64,000 bases of DNA from Pseudorhodoplanes sp. (GCA_032027085.1 JAVSMS010000001.1:1070332-1134331); one strand, 5' to 3'. Positions 53,922-62,538 are shown, counted from the first letter of the stretch. Notes: generated by a model from the sequence alone, not told the origin. Made by a program: numbers and translations.

Positions 53922-55235
53922 ATGCTGGGAAAACGCCTGAGCGGGGCTGCCGCTGCGCTGTTCCTGATAACGGCGACGCCGGCCTTTGCCGCAATCGAAA
54001 TCCAGTGGTGGCACGCGATGCCCGGCGAACTCGGCCGCGAGGTCGACCGGCTCGCCGCCGACTTCAATGCGTCGCAGACCGATTTCCGGGTCGTCCCGAT
54101 CTACAAGGGCCTCTATACCGAGACCATGACGGCGGCGTTGTTCGCGGTTCGCTCCCGTCAGCATCCGGCGATCGTCCAAGCCGCGGAAGTCGCAACCGCG
54201 ACCATGATGGCGGCCAAGGATTCGATCTACCCGGTTTTCGAGCTGATGCGGAACGAGCGGGTCATCTTCGATCGCAACGCCTACCTGCCGGCCATCACCA
54301 GCTATTATTCGGACGTCAACGGCAACCTGCTGTCATTCCCGTTCAATTCGTCAACGCCGATTCTCTATTACAACAAGGACCAATTCCGTCTTGCCGGGCT
54401 TGATCCGGACAAGGCGCCGGCGACGTGGCCCGAGGTGGAAGCTGCGGCGCAGGCACTGCGTGCCAAAAACATTCCCTGCGGGTTCACGACAGCGTGGCCG
54501 TCGTGGACCAATGTCGAGAATTTTTCCGCATTCCACAATTTGCCGATCGCCACGCGGGACAATGGTCTTGGCGGATTGAATACCGAACTGATGATCAACA
54601 ACCCGGCGGTCATCGCGCATATCGCCGCGCTGGCGGAATGGCAGAGAACCAAGCTGTTCGATTACAGCGGGCGCACCAATCAGGCCGAGCTGAAATTCCA
54701 CAGCAGCGAATGCGGCATCATGATCGGCTCCTCGGCCGCGCGCGCCGACATCATCGCCAACGCCAAATTCGAGATCGGCTACGGCATGCTGCCCTATTGG
54801 CCGCATGTGGAAGGCGCGCCGCAGAACTCGATTATCGGCGGCGGCAGCCTGTGGGTGCTGAAAGGACGGCCGGAAGCCGAATACAAGGGCGTGGCGCGAT
54901 TTTTCGCCTTCCTGTCGCGCGCCGATGTCCAGGCCAGTTGGCATCAATGGACCGGCTATTTGCCCATCACCCGGGCCGCCTACGAACTGACGCGCACAAA
55001 CGGGTTCTACGACCGCAACCCCGGCACCGATATCTCCATCCGCCAAATCACCCTCAATCCCCCGACAGCGCATTCCAAGGGCCTGCGGCTCGGCTCCTTC
55101 GTGGTGATCCGGGACATCATCCAGGACGAGCTGGAACAGGCTTTCAGTGGCAAAAAATCGGCCGAGGCGGCCCTCGACGACGCGGTGCGGCGCGGCAATA
55201 TCATCCTGCGGCAGTTTGAGAAAGGCGCGAGGTAG
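53922..55235 (+). CDS. ugpB: Orphan UgpB-like ABC transporter substrate-binding protein
   Basis: 437 residues. Signal peptide (LSGAAAALFLITATPAFA) and a mature protein starting IEIQWWHAMPGELGREVDRLAADFN, matching periplasmic sn-glycerol-3-phosphate binding proteins. Further matches are LLSFPFNSSTPILYYNKD, CGIMIGSSAARADI, and IIGGGSLWVLKGR. In E. coli it delivers glycerol-3-phosphate to UgpAEC. No permease or ATPase gene is near it here: the next gene is on the other strand. The substrate is inferred from the family. Confidence 0.9.
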   Translation: MLGKRLSGAAAALFLITATPAFAAIEIQWWHAMPGELGREVDRLAADFNASQTDFRVVPIYKGLYTETMTAALFAVRSRQHPAIVQAAEVATATMMAAKDSIYPVFELMRNERVIFDRNAYLPAITSYYSDVNGNLLSFPFNSSTPILYYNKDQFRLAGLDPDKAPATWPEVEAAAQALRAKNIPCGFTTAWPSWTNVENFSAFHNLPIATRDNGLGGLNTELMINNPAVIAHIAALAEWQRTKLFDYSGRTNQAELKFHSSECGIMIGSSAARADIIANAKFEIGYGMLPYWPHVEGAPQNSIIGGGSLWVLKGRPEAEYKGVARFFAFLSRADVQASWHQWTGYLPITRAAYELTRTNGFYDRNPGTDISIRQITLNPPTAHSKGLRLGSFVVIRDIIQDELEQAFSGKKSAEAALDDAVRRGNIILRQFEKGAR

Positions 55236-55240
55236 CCGTT

Positions 55241-56335
55241 TCAGACTCGATACCGTTCGACCGCAGCGACGTTCCATGTCATGCCGTTGCCAGGCCGCTC
55301 CGGGATCAGGACGTGACCGTTCTCGATTGCGAATGGCTGTTCAAGAATCTTGTTGGCCCAGTCGACATATTCGAGAAAATGACAGGTCGGCGTGGTCGCG
55401 AGCAGATGCGCGCTGATCTCCGGATAAAGATGCGAAGACATCCCGATCTGCCATGTCGCAGCGAGCGCTGCCGCACGCTGCCAGCCGGTGACGCCGCCGA
55501 TACGCTCAAGATCCGGCATCACGAAATCGCAAGCCTGTGCATCGAGTGCAGCCTGCATCGCACGACTGCCGGAGAAATTCTCACCGATCTGGATCGGCAC
55601 ATCAAGTTCGCGTGCAAGCGTCGCATAGGCGGTGTAATTGTCATGGCGGATTGGTTCTTCAATCCATCCAACGCCTTCACCGTCGAGAGCACGGCAGCGC
55701 ACTTGCGCTTCGGCAAGGTCCAAGGCCTGGTTATAGTCGACGAGCAGCGAGACATCGGCGGGAATGCGTGCCTTGACTGCGCGTACAGCCGCCAGATCTT
55801 CGGCCAGCGTCGCATAACCGAGCCGCAACTTCACGGCGCGAAATCCCCCGGCAAGCAGGGCCTCTGCCTCGTCCGCGAGCTTGTCGGCGGGCATCAGGCC
55901 AAGGCCGCTCGAATTGTAGGCGGGGATCGGCCTGGGCCGGGAGCCGAGCAGTGTTGCCAGCGGCAATTCCGCTGATTGCGCCAGTGCATCCCAGGCGGCC
56001 ATGTCGAAGCCGGCCGTGGCCATCCGCACGATGCCTTCGTTGCCGATCAGAACGAACCGCCTCGCAAGTTTGCTCGACAGCTCGGCCGGCGTGAGCGCGT
56101 CGCCCTTCACTGTTGCCAGTACGGCCTGCAAGATGCTCGCGACCGCAGGAAGCGCCTCCCGCAGATAGCACCACACGTAGGAATGTCCCGTGATACCTTC
56201 TTCGGTCTCAAGGCTGATGAGAAGAAGGGGCGCCTTGGTGATGACGCCACGACTGGTGCCGAGCGGAAATGTCATGGGCACTTCCACGCCCAAGGCTCGA
56301 ATTGCACGAATGGTCAACGGCTGACGGCCGGGCAT
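55241..56335 (-). CDS. Mandelate racemase-like enolase-superfamily enzyme with one catalytic Lys replaced by Arg
   Basis: 364 residues from the ATG at 56335 (GGGGGA upstream). Aligned to Pseudomonas putida mandelate racemase, all key sites fall at a constant offset of +5. Metal ligands are D200, E226 and E252; the His-Asp dyad is H302 and D275; the general acid is E322; Lys164 corresponds to K169. Lys166, the base acting on the S-enantiomer, is replaced by R171. The SSHLYPEISAHLL segment is very close to the racemase. It probably acts on an alpha-hydroxy acid or acid sugar but is unlikely to racemise in the normal way. Converges on ugpB. Confidence 0.9.
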   Translation of the reverse strand: MPGRQPLTIRAIRALGVEVPMTFPLGTSRGVITKAPLLLISLETEEGITGHSYVWCYLREALPAVASILQAVLATVKGDALTPAELSSKLARRFVLIGNEGIVRMATAGFDMAAWDALAQSAELPLATLLGSRPRPIPAYNSSGLGLMPADKLADEAEALLAGGFRAVKLRLGYATLAEDLAAVRAVKARIPADVSLLVDYNQALDLAEAQVRCRALDGEGVGWIEEPIRHDNYTAYATLARELDVPIQIGENFSGSRAMQAALDAQACDFVMPDLERIGGVTGWQRAAALAATWQIGMSSHLYPEISAHLLATTPTCHFLEYVDWANKILEQPFAIENGHVLIPERPGNGMTWNVAAVERYRV

Positions 56336-56390
56336 GGCCAGTCCCCCCGATCGCTCTCTTGCCACCCCCTTGGAGGGAGCCCGCCTATTC

Positions 56391-56419
56391 CTTGAATAAC
56401 CGCTGTCCTTCTACCATAT
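56391..56419 (+). promoter_or_regulatory. RpoH (heat-shock sigma) promoter of hsp20
   Basis: CTTGAA (56391-56396), 17-nt spacer, CCATAT (56414-56419): full match to the rhizobial RpoH consensus. It lies about 85 nt upstream of the hsp20 start. Confidence 0.82.
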
Positions 56420-56476
56420 TGGGGGCGGACGTTCGGTAGGTTTGCCGGGCGCCCGGGGGTGCCTGATTGGGCCCTG

Positions 56477-56505
56477 TCAAAGTCGCTTTCTGCGAGGGCT
56501 TTGAG
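56477..56505 (+). promoter_or_regulatory. Possible ROSE-like RNA thermometer at the hsp20 start
   Basis: TCAAAGTC (56477-56484) pairs with GGCTTTGA (56497-56504), ending one base before the ATG. The loop side contains the GCGAGG ribosome-binding sequence and a UCGCU word like the UYGCU signature of ROSE elements. The structure would cover the ribosome-binding site at low temperature. Confidence 0.45.
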
Positions 56506-56931
56506 ATGTCCAGAGTGCCATCGTTATCGAGTCCGTTTTTGTTGGGCTTTGACGAGATCGAGCGGGCGCTCGACCGCGTCACCAAGGCCTCCGACGGTTA
56601 CCCCCCTTACAATATCGAGCGCCTGCCGCGCGACGAGCGCAACCCTGAACGGTTGCGGATCACGCTCGCGGTCGCGGGGTTTACCCTCGACCAGCTCGAT
56701 GTCTCGGTTGAAGAAAATCAACTCGTCATCCGCGGCCGCCAGGTCGAGGACAAGAGCCGGCATTTTCTCCACCGCGGCATAGCGGCGCGCCAGTTCCAGC
56801 GCACTTTCGTGCTGGCAGACGGCATGGAGGTGCTCGGCGCCGATCTGAAACACGGCCTGCTGTCGATCGATCTGGCGCGGCCGCAGCCGGAACGACTTGT
56901 GCGGACAATCTCGATCACACCGCACGATTGA
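56506..56931 (+). CDS. Hsp20/alpha-crystallin small heat-shock protein
   Basis: 141 residues from the ATG at 56506. Alpha-crystallin domain: YNIERLPRDERNPERLRITLAV, DQLDVSVEENQLVIRGRQ, HRGIAARQFQRTFVLADGMEV, and the GLLSIDLARPQPE strand. Binds unfolded proteins as an ATP-independent chaperone. It heads a heat-shock cluster with two DUF1150 genes and has an RpoH-type promoter and a possible thermometer hairpin. Confidence 0.93.
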   Translation: MSRVPSLSSPFLLGFDEIERALDRVTKASDGYPPYNIERLPRDERNPERLRITLAVAGFTLDQLDVSVEENQLVIRGRQVEDKSRHFLHRGIAARQFQRTFVLADGMEVLGADLKHGLLSIDLARPQPERLVRTISITPHD

Positions 56932-56937
56932 TTGAAC

Positions 56938-56962
56938 GGAACGAACGTCTGAAGGGGGCGTT
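56938..56962 (+). promoter_or_regulatory. EcfG-type promoter between hsp20 and the DUF1150 genes
   Basis: GGAAC (56938-56942), 16 nt, CGTT (56959-56962): exact consensus, 18 nt before the DUF1150 start at 56981, so the leader would be very short. Confidence 0.55.
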
Positions 56963-56980
56963 GAGGAAAAGGAGAAGGCC

Positions 56981-57244
56981 ATGACCAACGAACCGTTGAT
57001 CTTGAAGCCGACGATGTCGCCGCAGGATTTTGCCAGCTTGGGCGGGGGCAAGATCGCCTATGTGAAACCCATTCGCTCCGAAGAAGTGAATGAGCTGTTT
57101 CCACAGGCGCCCGAACTGCAGCCCGGGATGCAGCTGTTTGCGCTGCATGCTGCCGACGGCACGCCGATCATGCTGACCGACAGCCGTGAAGCGGCCGTCG
57201 CCAATGCATGGAGCCACGAACTCGAAACCGTGAGTGTGCATTAA
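56981..57244 (+). CDS. DUF1150 protein (first copy)
   Basis: 87 residues, preceded by AAAAGGAGAAGG. DUF1150 signatures MSPQDFASLGGGKIAYVKPIRSEEV and LFALHAADGTPIMLTDSREAA. DUF1150 genes regularly follow hsp20 genes in alphaproteobacteria; the role is unknown. A second copy follows. Confidence 0.9.
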   Translation: MTNEPLILKPTMSPQDFASLGGGKIAYVKPIRSEEVNELFPQAPELQPGMQLFALHAADGTPIMLTDSREAAVANAWSHELETVSVH

Positions 57245-57332
57245 GCGCGACGATATCCGCGCAAAGTTTTCCATCCTCCGGTGTGAACGGAACGACCTCC
57301 TCGTCCGACGAACGGATGAGGAGCGTCGTGCC

Positions 57333-57605
57333 ATGCCCATACTTCTCTCAAGGTCGCGCGGCCATTGGCCGCAACTCAGTGACAAGGATTTTGCCGTCCT
57401 CGGCGGCGCGCGCATCGCCTATATTAAGATGGCGCGTTCTGAAGAGGTGGCGTTCATCTGCCCTGACGCGCCTTTTCTCGCTCCGGGACAGAGGGTTTTC
57501 GTTCTGCATGCCGCCGACGGCACGCCAATCCTGGTGACGAACAGCCGCGAGGCGGCGATCGCCAATGCGGCGAGCGAAAAGCTCGAAACCGTCAGCCTGC
57601 ACTGA
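57333..57605 (+). CDS. DUF1150 protein (second copy)
   Basis: 90 residues from the ATG at 57333, with GAGGAG upstream. LSDKDFAVLGGARIAYIKMARSEEV and VLHAADGTPILVTNSREAA align along the whole length with the first copy, indicating a tandem duplication. An in-frame start at 57234 lies within the first copy and was rejected. Confidence 0.88.
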   Translation: MPILLSRSRGHWPQLSDKDFAVLGGARIAYIKMARSEEVAFICPDAPFLAPGQRVFVLHAADGTPILVTNSREAAIANAASEKLETVSLH

Positions 57606-57631
57606 ACAGGCAGCTATCATTTCTGAAACGG

Positions 57632-58093
57632 TCAGACCGTCGTCGAGGGGGTCATCGTCAGCACGGCATAAAGCGCTTCCGCGTCGCGCGATTCACGCAG
57701 CTTGTTGGCGATCTCCGGATCGCGCAGCAGACGCGCCACCTGCGCCAAGGCCTTGAGATGATCGGCGCCAGCCCCTTCCGGCGCCAGCAGCAAAAACACG
57801 AGATCAACCGGCTGCCCGTCAAGCGACTCGAAATCGACCGGCCGGTCGAGGCGCGCGAACAAACCGAACAGACGCTCAAGCTTCGCCAGTTTGCCATGCG
57901 GGATGGCGATGCCGTGTCCAATCCCGGTCGAGCCCAGCTTCTCGCGCTGCAGCAGCGTTTCGAAAATCACGCGCTCGTTCAGGCCGGAAAGCTCGGCCGC
58001 GCGCGCAGCAAGTTCCTGTATCGCCTGCTTCTTGCCGTTGACCTTGAGCGCCGGAATGACGGCGGCCTGGGCAACGATATCAGTGATCGGCAT
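57632..58093 (-). CDS. ptsN: Nitrogen-related PTS EIIA protein
   Basis: 153 residues. EIIA fold with the phosphorylated His in GIGHGIAIPHGKL, and VDFESLDGQPVDLVFLLLAP. Receives phosphate from the PTS-Ntr chain and regulates K+ and nitrogen-related targets. Lies downstream of rpoN, but the hpf gene normally between them is missing. Confidence 0.95.
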   Translation of the reverse strand: MPITDIVAQAAVIPALKVNGKKQAIQELAARAAELSGLNERVIFETLLQREKLGSTGIGHGIAIPHGKLAKLERLFGLFARLDRPVDFESLDGQPVDLVFLLLAPEGAGADHLKALAQVARLLRDPEIANKLRESRDAEALYAVLTMTPSTTV

Positions 58094-58236
58094 AAAACGG
58101 TCCGGGAGTCCGTTGCGGTGGTAGCGAATTGGTTGGAAGGCGGCGGACCATAAGGACGGCCCGCCACGGCGTCAATGGCTGCTTTTACCTGTCATGACGG
58201 GTGTTCGAGCGATCCCACGCCGCAAAAAACCTTGTT

Positions 58237-59784
58237 TCATCGCGGCAAAGCGGCGCCCTGCTTCTCCCGGCGACGCTGCACAGAAGACGCAATGCGCATG
58301 CCTTCGCGATATTTTGCGACGGTGCGGCGCGCGATATCGATTCCCGACTCACGAAGTTTCTCCACGATCGTGTCATCCGACAAAATATTGTCGGAGGTTT
58401 CGGCATCGATCATCAGCTTGATTCGATGGCGGACGGCTTCCGCCGAATGAGCCTCTCCGCCATCCGCCGACGCGATGGCGGAGGTGAAGAAATACTTCAG
58501 CTCGAAGATCCCGCGGCTAGTCGCCATGTATTTGTTCGCGGTGACGCGCGATACCGTCGATTCATGCATTGAGATCGCATCAGCCACGGTCTTGAGATTG
58601 AGCGGACGCAGATGCTGAACACCATGAACGAAGAAGGCATCCTGCTGTTTCACGATTTCGGTCGCTACTTTCAGAATTGTGCGGGCGCGCTGATCGAGAG
58701 CGCGGATCAGCCAGGTGGCGGATTGCAGTTGCTGCGCCAGATAGGATTTGTCGGCGGGCGTGGCGGTCTTGGAGACCCGTGCGTGATAGCTCTGATTGAG
58801 GAGAATGCGCGGCAGCGTGTCAGAATTCAGCTCAACCGCGAATGATCCGTCCGGCATCTGCCGAACATACACATCCGGAACGATCGCCTGGATCGTTGCG
58901 GAACCAAATGCGAGACCCGGCTTCGGGTTGAGTTGCTTGATCTCGGCGATCATGTCGACGAGATCCTCGTCGTTCACGCCGCAGATCTTGCGCAGCGTTG
59001 CCAAATCCCGCTTGGCCAGAAGATCGAGCCGGCCGAGCAAGGCCTGCATCGCCGGGTCATAGCGGTTGCGATCCTGCAGCTGGATCGCCAGGCATTCGCT
59101 GAGATTGCGCGCGCAGATGCCGGAAGGATCGAATGTCTGCAACAGCGACAGAACGGATTTGACCTCTGCCTCCGGCGTGCCGAGCTTTTCGGCAACCTGC
59201 GCCAGATCGCCGGACAGGTAACCCGCCTCGTCCACCAGATCGATCAGATGCTGACCGATCATGCGCCGCGCCGGATCGGACTCGGCCAGGGCGAGCTGCT
59301 CGGCGAGATGTTCGGCTAGCGTCCGTTCGGCAGAAGCGAACGCCTCAAGGCTGTATTCACTGTCATCGCGGCCGCCGGTGCCAACGCTCGCCCATTCCGA
59401 ATAGGCGGCCACTACATCGTCATTGCGGGCGGAGGCATTCGCCTGGTCCCCGTCCTCCGGGAACACATTGTCGAGCCGGGTGCCAAGCCGGTCTTCCAGG
59501 GCATCGCGGCCCGCCAGGCTTTCTTCCATCCAGTCGCCGGGGCCCTGGTCCTCTGAACCGCTCTCAGGCGCTTCCCCGGCCCCGTCCGCCAAGGAGAAAG
59601 CCTCCGGAACCGAGGGCTCATCGTCGGCGGCCCGCTCCAGCAGCGGGTTTTTCTCAAGCTCTTCCTCGACATAGGCCCCCAAATCGAGATTCGAGAGCTG
59701 CAGCAGCTTGATGGCCTGCATCAGCTGCGGCGTCATCACGAGCGCCTGGCTTTGGCGGAATTCGAGACGGGTAGTCAGTGCCAT
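58237..59784 (-). CDS. rpoN: RNA polymerase sigma-54 factor
   Basis: 515 residues from the ATG at 59784. Region I is Gln-rich (RLEFRQSQALVMTPQLMQAIKLLQLS), region II acidic. Region III has the HTH segment VADAISMHESTVSRVTANK and the C-terminal RpoN box ARRTVAKYREGM. Requires enhancer-binding activators. Downstream of lptB, as in other alphaproteobacteria. Confidence 0.97.
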   Translation of the reverse strand: MALTTRLEFRQSQALVMTPQLMQAIKLLQLSNLDLGAYVEEELEKNPLLERAADDEPSVPEAFSLADGAGEAPESGSEDQGPGDWMEESLAGRDALEDRLGTRLDNVFPEDGDQANASARNDDVVAAYSEWASVGTGGRDDSEYSLEAFASAERTLAEHLAEQLALAESDPARRMIGQHLIDLVDEAGYLSGDLAQVAEKLGTPEAEVKSVLSLLQTFDPSGICARNLSECLAIQLQDRNRYDPAMQALLGRLDLLAKRDLATLRKICGVNDEDLVDMIAEIKQLNPKPGLAFGSATIQAIVPDVYVRQMPDGSFAVELNSDTLPRILLNQSYHARVSKTATPADKSYLAQQLQSATWLIRALDQRARTILKVATEIVKQQDAFFVHGVQHLRPLNLKTVADAISMHESTVSRVTANKYMATSRGIFELKYFFTSAIASADGGEAHSAEAVRHRIKLMIDAETSDNILSDDTIVEKLRESGIDIARRTVAKYREGMRIASSVQRRREKQGAALPR

Positions 59785-59859
59785 GGGCCGTTCATAGCGC
59801 CCCGGCACGATTTGTGCATGTGGAAAATGGCCGCCTGCCGGATTTAAGTTAAATCCGAT

Positions 59860-61029
59860 TCAGAGGCGGAATTCCTCACCCAGATACAGGCGGCGCACGT
59901 CCGGGTTGTTGACGATGTCTTCCGCCCGTCCCTCCATCAGGACCTCGCCGGAATAGATAATATAGGCGCGGTCGGTCAGCCCTAGCGTCTCGCGCACGTT
60001 GTGGTCCGTGATCAGTACGCCGATGCCGCGCTGCTTCAGATGATGCACCAACTGCTGGATATCGCCGACCGCGATCGGGTCGATGCCGGCAAACGGCTCG
60101 TCGAGCAGCATGTAGCTCGGCCGGCTAGCCAGCGCGCGTGCGATTTCCACACGGCGCCGCTCACCGCCCGACAGCGCAATCGACGGCGATTTGCGCAGGC
60201 GCGTGATGTTGAATTCATCAAGCAGCGCGTCGAGATCGCGTTCCCGGCGCTTCTTGTCGGGTTCGACCACCTCCAGCACCGCGCGGATATTTTCTTCCAC
60301 ATTCAGGCCGCGGAAGATCGAGGCTTCCTGCGGCAGATAGCCGATGCCTAGTCTGGCACGCTGGTACATCGGCAGCCCCGTGACATCGTGACCATCGAGT
60401 TCGATGCGGCCGCGATCGGCTTTGATCAGCCCGGTGATCATGTAGAATATCGTGGTCTTGCCAGCGCCGTTCGGACCAAGCAATCCGACCGCCTCGCCGC
60501 GGCGAACATACAGGCTCGCGCCTTTCACCACCTTGCGGGTGCCGAAAGTTTTCTCGATGCCGTGCGCCGCGAGATAGCCCTGCTTTACGGGCGCGCGCGG
60601 CGCCGGGATGCGACGCGGCGATTCAGATGCCGGGCGCGGAGGTTCGAAGCGCTTTGGCGCCTCCGCTATCGTGCGGGTTTCGGCGACACGCGGATCGTAT
60701 TGGGGCGGCTGGTCGTATTGCGCGGGCGGTTCATAGCGCGACGCCGGACTGTATGGCTGTTCGGTTGCCGGATAAGACGGCTCATAGGGTGCGTGCCCAT
60801 CCAGCGGCGGCGAGTCAAATCGCGGCGCCGGCGGTTCGTAAGGTTGCGGATCGTGGCGCGGCAGCGATTCGAAACGCGGGATGACGTCGGTCACCCTGGC
60901 GGGCGCCTTGGTGTTGCCGACGAGCCCGCCAATTTTTTCCAGTTCCTGCCGCCAGTTGCCCGACGAGGATTTCCGCCGGCGCGGCGGGACGCGACGCTTG
61001 CGTCGGAACAGCGAAAGAATGTCGAGCAC
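59860..61029 (-). CDS. lptB: Lipopolysaccharide export ABC ATPase LptB with a long disordered N-terminal extension
   Basis: 389 residues from the GTG at 61029 (GAAGGG upstream). The ABC part (about 150-389) has Walker A LLGPNGAGKTTIFYMITG, signature ALSGGERRRVEIARAL, Walker B MLLDEPFAGIDPIA and the H-loop LITDHNVRET. It energises LPS extraction with LptFG. About 150 extra N-terminal residues are Pro/Tyr/Arg-rich with repeated YEPP-like words; classical LptB is about 240 residues and lacks this. Part of lptC-lptA-lptB-rpoN. Confidence 0.94.
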   Translation of the reverse strand: MLDILSLFRRKRRVPPRRRKSSSGNWRQELEKIGGLVGNTKAPARVTDVIPRFESLPRHDPQPYEPPAPRFDSPPLDGHAPYEPSYPATEQPYSPASRYEPPAQYDQPPQYDPRVAETRTIAEAPKRFEPPRPASESPRRIPAPRAPVKQGYLAAHGIEKTFGTRKVVKGASLYVRRGEAVGLLGPNGAGKTTIFYMITGLIKADRGRIELDGHDVTGLPMYQRARLGIGYLPQEASIFRGLNVEENIRAVLEVVEPDKKRRERDLDALLDEFNITRLRKSPSIALSGGERRRVEIARALASRPSYMLLDEPFAGIDPIAVGDIQQLVHHLKQRGIGVLITDHNVRETLGLTDRAYIIYSGEVLMEGRAEDIVNNPDVRRLYLGEEFRL

Positions 61030-61126
61030 GCATGGCCCTTCAGGCTGACGGTCGCTGGCACGGTCATAGTCGAAAGCCCCGGCGACTTTCAACGGCGCTG
61101 CCCGCGACAGATTATTCGCGGATCAG

Positions 61127-61804
61127 TTAATAAAGGGGCGAGAGGCTAGATTGTGGCCGCGGGGTGGTCCCTTTGGGGGATGGTTTATTCTGGCCGGCGG
61201 GCGCGGATTCCGGCTTGGAGTCCTTGGAATCCTTGGAGTCTTTGGCGTCCTTTGAACTCGGACTGAACATGCCCTGGACCCGTCCCTGCCCGGCTTCGAC
61301 GCGCGCATGGCCGGTGGCAACGTCCACAATCAGGCGGTCGCCGCGCAGGACGTTCTGCCCCTGAGTGATGACAACCCCGCCGGTCATGGTGATGGTATTC
61401 GACTTCATGTCGAAAATGCCGGTCTGACCAGTGGCGGTCTGTTCCTTCTGCGTGACGACGACGCCGCCTTTGGCCTCGAGCCGGCGAATCGATTGTTTGC
61501 CGCCGGGGCCAGGCTGCGCCGCTTTCATCCCGCCCTTGGACTCTTCCTGATCGTAATAAACATCCAGCGTTTTGCTGCGCAGCGTCGTGTCGCCCTGCTT
61601 CACAATCACATTGCCGCTGAATGTCGCTCTCTTGTCCTTGTCACGGACTTCAAGCGTCGCCGCCTCGATGTGAACCGGCTGGTCCTTGTTTTGCGAAAAG
61701 CCCTGCAGCGCGTTCGGCACGCCGGTATTTTGCGCCGCTGCGACCGCGCATCCGATCAGCAATAGGGACGCCGTCAAGCATCCGCGCATCGTTGCAACAA
61801 TCAT
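61127..61804 (-). CDS. lptA: LPS transport periplasmic protein LptA (OstA-like)
   Basis: 225 residues. Signal peptide (LTASLLLIGCAVAAA), then the OstA beta-jellyroll: DQPVHIEAATLEVRDKDKRATFSGNV, GDTTLRSKTLDVYYD, and GVVITQGQNVLRGDRLIVDVATG. The C-terminal tail is repetitive (KDSKDSKDSK). It overlaps lptC by four bases and precedes lptB. Confidence 0.93.
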   Translation of the reverse strand: MIVATMRGCLTASLLLIGCAVAAAQNTGVPNALQGFSQNKDQPVHIEAATLEVRDKDKRATFSGNVIVKQGDTTLRSKTLDVYYDQEESKGGMKAAQPGPGGKQSIRRLEAKGGVVVTQKEQTATGQTGIFDMKSNTITMTGGVVITQGQNVLRGDRLIVDVATGHARVEAGQGRVQGMFSPSSKDAKDSKDSKDSKPESAPAGQNKPSPKGTTPRPQSSLSPLY

Positions 61805-62538
61805 TTCTGAACGCCTGCATTGGTCGCCGGTGCGGCAGTCTGCCCCATGCCGCGGTTAAGCGCATCCGGCGTCAGCGTCATGTTCACGCCGCCGCCAAAA
61901 CGGATCAGCGCGCCGGTGTCGGTCACTTCCAGGCGATTGGCGTTGAGCGTGCCTTGCAGCATCTTCACTTGGACCGGCTTTTCGGAAACGATCGTGCCCT
62001 TTTTGATATCGACGACGGCTTCGGTGAGAATCCCCTGATAGCCGGTCGACGACGACAGGACGATCTTCTGTCCCAGAGTCAGCAATTCCGCCTTGGTGTC
62101 GTAATTGCCGTCCACTGCAGTCATTTCCACCGTGGTCTTGTCCTGCATATCCACCTTGGCGCGTATTTCCTTCAGCTCAACCATGTTCGGCTTCTTGATG
62201 TCCTGCGCCGCCGCCTTGGCCTGGATCTCATAGGCGCGCGCGTCACGCGTGACGCCCGCAAGCCGCGGCGCCTCCATGGTGATTTTCGATCCAGACACCA
62301 CCAGCGTTCCGAGATCGTTCGGCAGCTTGTAGACGAATCGCAGAGGATTGAAGAATGTCGAGACGATGATCGCCACGACGACGACCGCGATCGCGACTGG
62401 TATCGCCCACCGCATGAAGCGGACATGGCGGCTGTGACGCGCGGCGCCCCGAAAGGCGGCATCGTTGTCCGACGGCGCGCGCTGGGCGGCATAGCCCGGC
62501 GTCCTCATGTCCCTCGATCCGACAACCATCTGGTTCAT
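61801..62538 (-). CDS. lptC: LPS export protein LptC
   Basis: 245 residues. Cytosolic stub, one transmembrane helix (WAIPVAIAVVVVAIIVSTFF) and a periplasmic domain with GSKITMEAPRLAG and MTAVDGNYDTKAELLTLGQKI, the LptC jellyroll features. Bridges LptBFG and LptA. Overlaps lptA. Confidence 0.92.
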   Translation of the reverse strand: MNQMVVGSRDMRTPGYAAQRAPSDNDAAFRGAARHSRHVRFMRWAIPVAIAVVVVAIIVSTFFNPLRFVYKLPNDLGTLVVSGSKITMEAPRLAGVTRDARAYEIQAKAAAQDIKKPNMVELKEIRAKVDMQDKTTVEMTAVDGNYDTKAELLTLGQKIVLSSSTGYQGILTEAVVDIKKGTIVSEKPVQVKMLQGTLNANRLEVTDTGALIRFGGGVNMTLTPDALNRGMGQTAAPATNAGVQK

